Positions 1 to 5,761 of a stretch of 5,950 nucleotides of DNA are shown here, piece after piece. A program made the translations under genes and the position numbers. The DNA comes from Methylococcaceae bacterium. GTDB lineage: Bacteria > Pseudomonadota > Gammaproteobacteria > Methylococcales > Methylococcaceae. The notes below the pieces were generated by a model, which saw nothing but the letters and a program-made list of their open reading frames with translations, did no database searches and had not been told where the DNA came from. Numbering within the stretch: position 1 is the first letter of the stretch; each line of letters opens with the position of its first letter. The stretch spans positions 1-5,950 of the forward strand of contig SXQV01000207.1 of the NCBI GenBank assembly GCA_005792805.1. The letters run 5' to 3'.

Positions 1-710
1 GGCCAGTTTGCCGGCCAAAGGTAGTGCTGCAAAACCCCCGAGGCCAGGCTGGCGTTGACCAGTGCGCCGCTCAGGCCAATCGCAAAATAGACGTAAGCAG
101 GCTGTCGTGTCAGTCCAAACATGAACAGCGAAAAGAGGATAGTCAGCAACACCCCCCCTTGCGCCAGAGTGGCCCAGAAGAAGAGGGTTTGATGCTTGTG
201 CAAATAATCGGCCGGGCGCCAGACCGTGGTTGAGAGATCGACCACGGTATCCGAATAGACCCGTAGCCAGAGGCGAACCGTTTGCTGAGGGAGGAGCTGG
301 ACGGGCAGCACGCCCTGGTCGCGCTCGACTTCACCACGGCGGGCCATGGGGATGTGATTGCCGATGTCCCGCCGTACCCAGCCGGTTGCAGTCCGGGTAA
401 ACAGGCTGATTTCCGCCATGCGCGGATGACCCACGCTGATCCAGCGTTCGACGGGTTGAGCGCCGGAGTTGCTCAGATCCAGCCGCAGCCAGTAAGCCTC
501 ACGACCGAGGCCACGGCTGATGGCAGTGCCCGCAAGCGGTCGCCACAGACAGCCATCCGTGCTGATGGTTTCGATGCTGACCGGCGGGGCGGCCAGACAC
601 CAATCCATGACGGATACAGCCGACTGCTGTGTGCCGGTGGCCACCTCCAGTGGCATCGCCCGAAGCGACAGCGGCGGCAGCCACAGCAGCAGGAGTAGCG
701 CATATCTCAT
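1..710 (-). CDS. 7TMR-DISM membrane sensor protein, probably a histidine kinase (partial, C-terminus outside window)
   Basis: This is the N-terminal 236 codons of a membrane receptor that runs off the window at position 1. Residues 1-18 form a signal peptide (MRYALLLLLWLPPLSLRA). Residues about 50-170 fit the periplasmic 7TMR-DISMED2 sensory domain: CLWRPL, then AYWLRLDLSNSG, then a beta-rich stretch closing with VRLWLRVYSDT and TTVWRP. Two hydrophobic segments follow (about 176-200 and 205-227), ending in a HYLWP motif, as at the start of a 7TMR-DISM bundle. Such receptors are usually fused to histidine kinase or diguanylate cyclase domains. A kinase is inferred here because the gene directly follows a response regulator on the same strand. 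The start is uncertain. ATG 708-710 gives a clean signal peptide but has no clear Shine-Dalgarno. An in-frame ATG at 738-740 would overlap the regulator's end, adds ten residues, and has GAGG only three bases upstream. The ligand cannot be told from the sequence. Confidence 0.85.
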   Translation of the reverse strand, partial: MRYALLLLLWLPPLSLRAMPLEVATGTQQSAVSVMDWCLAAPPVSIETISTDGCLWRPLAGTAISRGLGREAYWLRLDLSNSGAQPVERWISVGHPRMAEISLFTRTATGWVRRDIGNHIPMARRGEVERDQGVLPVQLLPQQTVRLWLRVYSDTVVDLSTTVWRPADYLHKHQTLFFWATLAQGGVLLTILFSLFMFGLTRQPAYVYFAIGLSGALVNASLASGVLQHYLWPANW

Positions 711-729
711 GCGGCAGGTTGCCAGGGCA

Positions 730-1512
730 TCAGCTGGCATCGGCCTCGTGGGTGCCGGTGATGTGCCGGCGAACCTCGCTGGGGGTAAAGCCATAACGCT
801 GACGAAAGGCTTTGGTGAAGTTGGCGGGGGTTGAGTACCCGAGCGCGTCGCTGATGCCCGCAAACCGCTGGCCCGGCTGGCTCACCCGGAGATAGGCCAG
901 GCGCAGGCGCTCTTCGCGCAACCAGCCAAATACGGGTTGGCCACAAAGTGTCTGAAAGAGTTCATTCAGCCGTCGGCGATTCGTGCCGAAACGCCGTGCC
1001 AGGTCATCCAGTCCCGGCGGGGTGGTTATGGAGGATCGCAGCAGCTGCTGTACGGCGGCCACCAGTTGGCCCCCGTCAGCCACCTCTGCCATGGGTTCAT
1101 CGGGCGGCTGGATATTGCGCTGAAGATGAACGCCAACCCGGGCGAGGACTTCCATCACCTCAAACGGCTTGCCGATGTAATCCACACCGCCGGCAGCAAA
1201 ACCCTCCAGCCGCTCGCTCAGATCGATGGACGCGGTGAGAAAAATGACCGGGATTGAGCGGGTCTGCCGGTGAGCCTTCAAATGTCGGCACACGCTGAAG
1301 CCATCCAGTCCGGGCATGCGAACATCGAGCAGTATCAGGCCAGGCTGGAGCAGGGTGGCTTGCTCCAGCCCGCATGTCCCATCCGTCGCGACACTGATCC
1401 GCAGATTGTGCAGGGTCATCATTTCAGTCAGCAGCTGTAAGTCGGTGACAGAGTCATCGACTAGCAGAACATCGGTGTGCGGTGTGGCTGGCGGGCTGGA
1501 AAGTAGGGGCAT
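730..1512 (-). CDS. Response regulator with receiver domain and AraC-type helix-turn-helix output domain
   Basis: A 260-residue cytoplasmic transcription regulator. Residues 14-132 are a receiver (REC) domain with every key residue visible: acidic pair D19-D20, phosphoacceptor D63 in LILLDVRMPG, T93 in IFLTAS, and K115 in the GKPF motif. After a linker of about 18 residues, residues 150-250 form an AraC/XylS-family DNA-binding domain. Its first helix-turn-helix (LDDLARRFGTNRRRLNELF) is followed by FGWLREERLRLA and a second one around ISDALGYSTPANFTKAFRQRYG, ending with FTPSEVRR. Phosphorylation is expected to control DNA binding. The REC domain lies at the N-terminus and no other domain is present. 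The sensor gene follows on the same strand 19 bases later (or overlaps it if its upstream ATG is used), so the pair is almost certainly co-transcribed. ATG 1512 is the first start after an in-frame TAA at 1522-1524, but has no good Shine-Dalgarno. The target genes are unknown. Confidence 0.93.
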   Translation of the reverse strand: MPLLSSPPATPHTDVLLVDDSVTDLQLLTEMMTLHNLRISVATDGTCGLEQATLLQPGLILLDVRMPGLDGFSVCRHLKAHRQTRSIPVIFLTASIDLSERLEGFAAGGVDYIGKPFEVMEVLARVGVHLQRNIQPPDEPMAEVADGGQLVAAVQQLLRSSITTPPGLDDLARRFGTNRRRLNELFQTLCGQPVFGWLREERLRLAYLRVSQPGQRFAGISDALGYSTPANFTKAFRQRYGFTPSEVRRHITGTHEADAS

Positions 1513-1558
1513 GGTTTGAGTTTACGGGTTCCACGGCGGCAATGGCCGGTGCGGTATT

Positions 1559-1711
1559 TTAGCGATCAAGGCGGAAGTGTGCGGCCAGGAATAGAAAAAG
1601 TGCGGCGAGGAATACCCGGAAGAGTCGAAGTCCGCTTACTATCGGCTCGGGGCTCGCCGCATTTCGCGGGCTGGCAGAGCTGAAATCCATTGCGCTCAGC
1701 AGCGCTGGCAT
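1559..1711 (-). CDS. Possible small single-pass membrane protein, unrecognised (weak candidate)
   Basis: A 50-codon minus-strand frame whose C-terminal half is strongly hydrophobic (FRVFLAALFLFLAAHF) and ends in basic and charged residues (RLDR), as in a tail-anchored or single-pass membrane peptide. It ends 46 bases upstream of the response regulator on the same strand, so it could be the first gene of that operon. Against it: the Shine-Dalgarno-like GGGGA lies only one base from the ATG, codon third positions are only moderately GC-rich, and the open frame continues upstream antisense to the secreted-protein gene, which suggests part of it is chance. I do not recognise a family. The PEP triplet before the hydrophobic stretch recalls PEP-CTERM anchors, but the spacing and length do not convincingly match. 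Confidence 0.22.
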   Translation of the reverse strand: MPALLSAMDFSSASPRNAASPEPIVSGLRLFRVFLAALFLFLAAHFRLDR

Positions 1712-1752
1712 GTCCCCGAAAGTGCAGTACGAATAGACCGCCAATCCAATGT

Positions 1753-1758
1753 GGAGAG
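1753..1758 (+). promoter_or_regulatory. Shine-Dalgarno site that fixes the start of the 217-residue exported protein
   Basis: GGAGAG lies five bases before ATG 1764-1766. A longer in-frame start at ATG 1749 would place this ribosome-binding site inside the coding region and would add five residues before the basic N-terminus of the signal peptide. The downstream ATG is therefore preferred. Confidence 0.75.
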
Positions 1759-1763
1759 TCCTC

Positions 1764-2417
1764 ATGAGATTATTCAACCCCAACCTGTTTTTTGCCCTGC
1801 TTGCCGTAATTTTTAGCGTGGCCCATGGCCCTCGGGTAGATGCCGCGCCGAAGGCGAAGATCGCGATTTGTGAGGGAGAGTATGCCTTGTGTGCCAGTTC
1901 TACCGGGGCGCTGACGGGGAAGCACATCCGGGTGCGGAGCTTTTCAGGAGCGTGGCAGGAATTCCCGGAAACCAAGGTCATGTGTCCCATACTGACCGGT
2001 CCGTCGATTGCGGGCCTCAACTCGAACACCATGGGCAACAAATGCAAGGCACCCAAGGGCTATGTATACAGTCTTTTCTGGCCGAAGCTGGCCTATCCCC
2101 AGGAGGCCCAGAACTGGGAGGTGGCAAAATTCGTACCCCAAACCTGCGCTCCACAGCCGACGACGATCGTGACCAAGACCTACCCGAATGGAGTCGCGAC
2201 GCAGAATATCAGTCAGTGCTGGTCGATGAAATGCAAGAAAGCCGGGTTCTCCGGCAACGGGGTGCCCTTGGCTGAATGCTCCTGTGCGCTCGGTGAGAAC
2301 ATGACGGGTGGCCCGATTGATCCTGAAACCAGTTCGGTTACGGGGGCGGGCAATGGAATCCCTGGCAATGACGCCTGTACTCAGAATCCCATCTCCGCCG
2401 CCTTGCCGGACAATTGA
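1764..2417 (+). CDS. Exported cysteine-rich protein of unknown function
   Basis: This encodes 217 residues, starting at ATG 1764 behind a good Shine-Dalgarno. The N-terminus is a typical Sec signal peptide: basic start (MRLFNPN), hydrophobic core (LFFALLAVIFSVA), and a likely cleavage after VDAA. The mature part has ten cysteines, an even number consistent with disulfides in the periplasm or outside the cell. Two close motifs stand out, CWSMKC and CSC, near residues 150-175. The C-terminal 40 residues are rich in Gly, Pro, Asn and Thr and look extended. No lipobox, catalytic motif or transmembrane anchor is visible, and I do not recognise a family. Its downstream neighbour on the same strand is also exported, with a 205-base gap that holds its own promoter candidate, so the two are probably separate units that may share a role. 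Being a gene is well supported; its function is unknown. Confidence 0.8.
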   Translation: MRLFNPNLFFALLAVIFSVAHGPRVDAAPKAKIAICEGEYALCASSTGALTGKHIRVRSFSGAWQEFPETKVMCPILTGPSIAGLNSNTMGNKCKAPKGYVYSLFWPKLAYPQEAQNWEVAKFVPQTCAPQPTTIVTKTYPNGVATQNISQCWSMKCKKAGFSGNGVPLAECSCALGENMTGGPIDPETSSVTGAGNGIPGNDACTQNPISAALPDN

Positions 2418-2447
2418 TGGGGCAACGATCTGTAAAGGTTGAAATCC

Positions 2448-2549
2448 ATGCCCTGTTCAGATGTGGAGAAGAATAATGAGAACATCAAAGATATTCGCCA
2501 TATATTACGAAGGCTGATCGCAGTATTGAGAAAGTTAACAGGCTGTTGA
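2448..2549 (+). CDS. Possible 33-residue cationic amphipathic peptide
   Basis: A short frame bounded by an in-frame TAA at 2433-2435 upstream and TGA at 2547-2549. AAAGG (2434-2438) sits nine bases before the ATG, an acceptable ribosome-binding site. The peptide starts MPCSDVEKNNEN and then forms a helix-like stretch (IKDIRHILRRLIAVLRKLTGC) with Ile/Leu/Val on one face and Arg/Lys on the other. A Cys stands near each end (C3, C33). The predicted product is cationic in its C-terminal two thirds, with no signal peptide. It lies 30 bases after the stop of the upstream exported protein, so it could be read from the same transcript. It may be a membrane-active or toxin-like peptide, a small regulator, or a chance ORF. 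No family is recognised, and a frame this short in a non-coding gap can easily arise by chance. Confidence 0.3.
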   Translation: MPCSDVEKNNENIKDIRHILRRLIAVLRKLTGC

Positions 2550-2551
2550 AA

Positions 2552-2578
2552 CTCACCCTTCGACAAGCTCAGGGCGAG
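2552..2578. repeat. Imperfect hairpin repeat of the TTCGACAAGCTCAGGGCGA type
   Basis: CTCACCCT (2552-2559) faces AGGGCGAG (2571-2578) across an 11-base loop. The stem has one A/C mismatch on the plus strand, which becomes a G-U pair if the minus strand is transcribed. From memory, the core CCCTTCGACAAGCTCAGGG resembles a motif found as a dispersed intergenic repeat in many proteobacterial genomes; I cannot check copy number here. No T-run follows, so an intrinsic terminator is unlikely. The preceding AACAGGCTGTT (2537-2547) is a separate short palindrome. Confidence 0.6.
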
Positions 2579-2589
2579 CGCTATATAAG
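2560..2589 (+). promoter_or_regulatory. Candidate sigma70 promoter of the RTX gene
   Basis: TCGACA (2560-2565) matches the -35 consensus at five of six positions. TATAAG (2584-2589) matches the -10 consensus at five of six, with an 18-base spacer. Transcription would start near 2596, leaving a leader of about 27 bases before ATG 2623. The -35 box lies in the loop of the hairpin repeat. An alternative TTGAAA at 2546-2551 is too far from the -10 box. Confidence 0.5.
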
Positions 2590-2598
2590 ATCCGGATC
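2589..2598. promoter_or_regulatory. GATCCGGATC palindrome at the predicted transcription start
   Basis: A perfect ten-base palindrome that begins on the last base of the -10 hexamer and covers the predicted start site. The position would suit an operator, and it also carries two GATC sites that could be Dam-methylated. It is short enough to be chance, and no second copy was seen nearby. Confidence 0.3.
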
Positions 2599-2622
2599 AA
2601 TAATGAAATATCGAGAATTACC

Positions 2623-5600
2623 ATGAAATCTGCACTAACAATCCCCCTGAATTCCAGCCTGTGTGTTCTGGTCGGCATGAGTCTGATGGTTACCGCTCCG
2701 GCGGAAGCGACAGCAGCATCCATCAGCCCTGCCAGCCAAAGCTATACCTATCCGACCGGCTCGGAGATATTACCGACCACGCTGCTAGTGCCGACGGGTT
2801 TCACTGGCACGGTCACCTATGCCATCACCCCTGACCTGCCCGCAGGTCTGCTCTTTGATTCCCAAACTGGCATCGTCAATGGCACACCCACGGCAAGTCA
2901 GGCCACGACCAGCTACACGATTACTGGCACCGACACGAATAATGACACGGCCACCACGACCCTGACGTTCACCATCCTTGCGCCCTGTTCGACCTGTACC
3001 AGCGAACAGAATGGCAATACTCCCGTCGTCATCAATAATGTACTCAATTATGGGTATGCAGGGCTGGCCGGGAGCACGATTCTCAATGCCAGCCAAAACC
3101 TGAGTACAATCTACGGAACCAGTCAAAGCACCACTTCATTTGGCGACTGGCAGATCAGCTGGACATACTGGAACGCTTGCCCAAGCTGGTGGTATGACGG
3201 GAATACCGTTTCTTGCAAATGTAACGATGGCGCCAATCTAGGTCAATCACTTACAACGCCCCTTTATTTCGGTGATCAATCGTATGGGAGTGGGAATTCC
3301 CAGGGGTCAACACCATCCACTTACCAGTCGGCCCTGCAGCAGGTATTAACCAATCCCCTGGTCATAGGGTATCCTAATATCATATCCCCGACCAGTACCA
3401 TCCAGCAGTCGTCAACAGACTCCGCATGGCAGCCAGGAGACATACTGTATTCGTTCTTTGCTGGATACATCTCAAACAGCTATAGCAGTAGCCCAGCTAC
3501 CATTAACGGATACACGCAGATTGAAGCTACCCAGCCCGTATCCCAACAGTCCTGGTATACCACCGGAACCTCGGGAACCTATACGGCCGGGGGTTGCCAG
3601 ACCACTAAAACCCCCTATCCAACCAATACACACGGACAATTCATTCCGTCGTATAACTTCACATCAACCAACACTAATTACCCTTTGACGGTGTCTTCGT
3701 CTGCCACCGGGGTACAGGCCGCCAACTTAACCATCACGCCCAATCCGCTCAATCCAGCGCTGAATTCAGATACGGGTTCCAGTGGAAACCAGCCCGTCGC
3801 CAACACCGCCTACGCGCCCTATCCGGCGTCTGATTTGTCGACCGCTCCCTCCGGAACCGGCACTGATGGGCTGGCAATGGTAGCCATTAATATGGCCGAT
3901 ATCAGTGTAGCCACCACGTTTGAAGTGTCTGCGGTAGCGACCCAAACCAATGTCCAGACGACTCAGCAAGGCGGCAGCACTTCAACCACGGACACAACGA
4001 CGGAAAATGTGTCAGCTACCCTCACCAACGTCGACACCTTATCCGCAACCGATGGAGTGGAAACGGGGTCTGAAACGATTACTGAACAGTTTCAGGCGGG
4101 TTATACCCAGTCTTTTGCCACAACGAACGCTGTAAATTACAGCGACACCAGCCAGACCACCACAACTTCGCAATCAAGCATATCCATTTCCGTCACGATT
4201 GATCCCGTCACCAATACCGCCACCAGCACGGCTCCGACCGGCACTGGCACCACAGTGGCAACCCCCACGACGGGTTCCAGCACCACCACTGATAGTGATG
4301 CCTGTTATCAGATACAGATCACACAAAGTTACGGCCCCGCTTACATTGATGCGTCAACGAACCTGAATATTACTGCCACTAACGGGGCTGGCTATGGTCA
4401 GGTGCCTATCGCCATCAATGGCGCCTCGAATCCTTCCAATCCAAGCCCCAATATACTCGCCAACGCCGCGAACCTGTTCGAGTGGTGGAATACGATACTA
4501 GATACTTCCGAATTGGGCGCTGGAGACAGCAGCTCACTGGTGGTTAACAGTAAAGGTATCCTGGTAGCGCCTGCTAATGCCCAGCTTCAATCCAATGTTG
4601 AGGCTGACTTAACGCTTAACATCCCTGAAACGCCGTGCAGCTCGAACTCAGGCTCTGCTGCCGTGCAAGCGTCAGGCGCATCATTACCACCCGGTACCCA
4701 GGCAACAGGCGCTCACGTTCAAAGCAATCCATCAGCAAGAACGATGCTGTCCAGAAAGCTCTCCGATGTCTTTGCCTGGGCTCCTTCAGCCGAGCTTGTT
4801 AATCCTGCGGTAACCGGCTTTGCGACAGGTACCGGCTTTACTCCCCGCCACAATCATGGGTTTTATCTGGACAGGCATCTGAGCCCCAGTCCGTTACATT
4901 ATGCCGGTTCCAGGACGAATGACTTTATCTACTCAAGTCAGTCTAACGATGCCATCGTTGCAGGGGATGGTGATGACATTGTTCATTCTGGCCCCGGCAA
5001 TGATCTGGTTTCTGCAGGAAACGGCAGGAACACACTCTATGGTGAAGATGGAGATGACACCCTGTTTGGTGGGCCTGGAACAAACATTCTGAACGGCGGT
5101 GCAGGTGATGATCACCTGGTCGGCGGGAGTGGCCGGGTGACCTTTATTCCGGGTACCGGAAAAAATACGCTTTATGTCGATGTGGATTCCAGAATAGCCA
5201 TCGATACCCTCTCGCTCAAGGATCACATGGAGATTGGCAAGTTCCGCGCTACCAAGGATGGCGCTATAAAGAGCAGGTTAACCACCCAATCCTATGGACT
5301 TGTTAAGTCCCCTTCCATCGGGTTTGCGCGGTTGACGCACAAGAAAACCGGTAAGGTGCTGGGTCTGGTTAGAGGGTTAAACAATTTCTACAGCGCACGC
5401 CCGGCCGTGTGGGCGGATGTGGCCCTGGTCAATATCGCATCCTTGCCGTCCACTCTCTTCAGAGGCGTTACCGTGAACACCAAGAGTTTCGATGTGCTGG
5501 CCGAGAGGTCAAAACAGTGGTATTTCGATGCCGGATTCGCACGAGGCTCTTCTGTCTACAGGTATTCTGACTGGAATGAGCTAAGGGCCGATGAAAAGGG

Positions 5601-5748
5601 TTTCAATCGTTGGCTCAAACTGGTTGCTGCAAGGTTTACCAAACAAAACATCAGTAAAGATCGCGGTGACAGGCTTTACCGGGCAGCCCAGGTCACCACG
5701 AGTGCCGCAGGTTTTGTGAGGTCGTATTTTTCTCGCACGGTGAAATAA
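2623..5748 (+). CDS. Large exported Ig-like/RTX-repeat protein
   Basis: This encodes 1041 residues; GAGA at 2613-2616 lies six bases before the ATG. Residues 1-31 form a Sec signal peptide (MKSALTIPL, then CVLVGMSLMV, cleavage near AEATA). Residues 34-119 are a putative-Ig (He_PIG-like) fold with the hallmark LPAGLLFDSQTGIVNGTPT. Residues 120-426 are Asn/Ser/Tyr-rich with scattered cysteines (C122, C125, C186, C198, C200) and match nothing I know. Residues 427-560 are an extreme Ser/Thr-rich, beta-prone stretch. Residues 766-855 are ten tandem calcium-binding-type RTX nonapeptides, and a 186-residue basic tail (DHMEIGKF to FSRTVK) follows. It is probably a surface or secreted adhesin, or a toxin-like protein; no enzyme motif is visible. 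The Sec signal is unusual for RTX proteins, which normally leave by type I secretion through a C-terminal signal. No type I transporter genes lie in the window. GC content is lower than in the flanking genes. Confidence 0.92.
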   Translation: MKSALTIPLNSSLCVLVGMSLMVTAPAEATAASISPASQSYTYPTGSEILPTTLLVPTGFTGTVTYAITPDLPAGLLFDSQTGIVNGTPTASQATTSYTITGTDTNNDTATTTLTFTILAPCSTCTSEQNGNTPVVINNVLNYGYAGLAGSTILNASQNLSTIYGTSQSTTSFGDWQISWTYWNACPSWWYDGNTVSCKCNDGANLGQSLTTPLYFGDQSYGSGNSQGSTPSTYQSALQQVLTNPLVIGYPNIISPTSTIQQSSTDSAWQPGDILYSFFAGYISNSYSSSPATINGYTQIEATQPVSQQSWYTTGTSGTYTAGGCQTTKTPYPTNTHGQFIPSYNFTSTNTNYPLTVSSSATGVQAANLTITPNPLNPALNSDTGSSGNQPVANTAYAPYPASDLSTAPSGTGTDGLAMVAINMADISVATTFEVSAVATQTNVQTTQQGGSTSTTDTTTENVSATLTNVDTLSATDGVETGSETITEQFQAGYTQSFATTNAVNYSDTSQTTTTSQSSISISVTIDPVTNTATSTAPTGTGTTVATPTTGSSTTTDSDACYQIQITQSYGPAYIDASTNLNITATNGAGYGQVPIAINGASNPSNPSPNILANAANLFEWWNTILDTSELGAGDSSSLVVNSKGILVAPANAQLQSNVEADLTLNIPETPCSSNSGSAAVQASGASLPPGTQATGAHVQSNPSARTMLSRKLSDVFAWAPSAELVNPAVTGFATGTGFTPRHNHGFYLDRHLSPSPLHYAGSRTNDFIYSSQSNDAIVAGDGDDIVHSGPGNDLVSAGNGRNTLYGEDGDDTLFGGPGTNILNGGAGDDHLVGGSGRVTFIPGTGKNTLYVDVDSRIAIDTLSLKDHMEIGKFRATKDGAIKSRLTTQSYGLVKSPSIGFARLTHKKTGKVLGLVRGLNNFYSARPAVWADVALVNIASLPSTLFRGVTVNTKSFDVLAERSKQWYFDAGFARGSSVYRYSDWNELRADEKGFNRWLKLVAARFTKQNISKDRGDRLYRAAQVTTSAAGFVRSYFSRTVK
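4918..5187 (+). repeat. RTX nonapeptide repeat block inside the large exported protein
   Basis: Ten consecutive nine-residue units start at residues 766, 775, 784, 793, 802, 811, 820, 829, 838 and 847 with no indel between them. The best units read NDAIVAGDG, DDIVHSGPG, NDLVSAGNG, DDTLFGGPG and DDHLVGGSG, close to the GGxGxDxUx consensus that binds calcium in a parallel beta-roll. The first and last two units are degenerate (NDFIYSSQS, RVTFIPGTG, KNTLYVDVD), which marks the edges of the roll. The units have diverged at the DNA level, so this is not a recent tandem expansion. Confidence 0.9.
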
Positions 5749-5761
5749 GCGTCCAGGCAAC

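Larger units (their letters stand above)
1513..1763. other. Divergent spacer between the two-component operon and the secreted-protein gene
   Basis: This 251-base stretch separates two divergent transcription units, so promoters for both should lie here. The best minus-strand match is TAAAAT (complement of 1556-1561), a -10-like hexamer about 44 bases before the regulator start, but no convincing -35 box sits at the right distance. No clear plus-strand promoter and no rho-independent terminator is visible. The only other content is the weak small membrane ORF listed separately. Confidence 0.5.

Noticed and set aside
282..834. Plus-strand open frames across the sensor gene (282-698 and 520-834)
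   Set aside because: They are antisense to the 7TMR-DISM receptor, which has a recognisable domain order. Their translations are low in structure and rich in Arg, Gln and Gly, as antisense of GC-rich genes usually is.
1559..2056. 165-codon minus-strand open frame overlapping the 217-residue exported protein
   Set aside because: Its N-terminal two thirds is antisense to a gene with a good Shine-Dalgarno, signal peptide and patterned cysteines. Only the last 50 codons were kept, as a weak separate candidate.
2381..2566. 61-codon minus-strand frame starting inside the hairpin repeat
   Set aside because: It starts in repeat DNA, runs antisense into the end of the exported-protein gene, and shows no recognisable motif or ribosome-binding site.
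2552..2578. Hairpin as a rho-independent terminator
   Set aside because: The stem has a mismatch, and no T-run follows on the plus strand. On the minus strand the following bases (TTTCAACAG) hold only three Ts.
2603..2626. Seven-codon upstream ORF (MKYRELP) whose stop overlaps the RTX start as ATGA
   Set aside because: It is suggestive of translational coupling, but it has only a weak GGA upstream, and the predicted transcript would leave just seven bases before it. It is too short to support.
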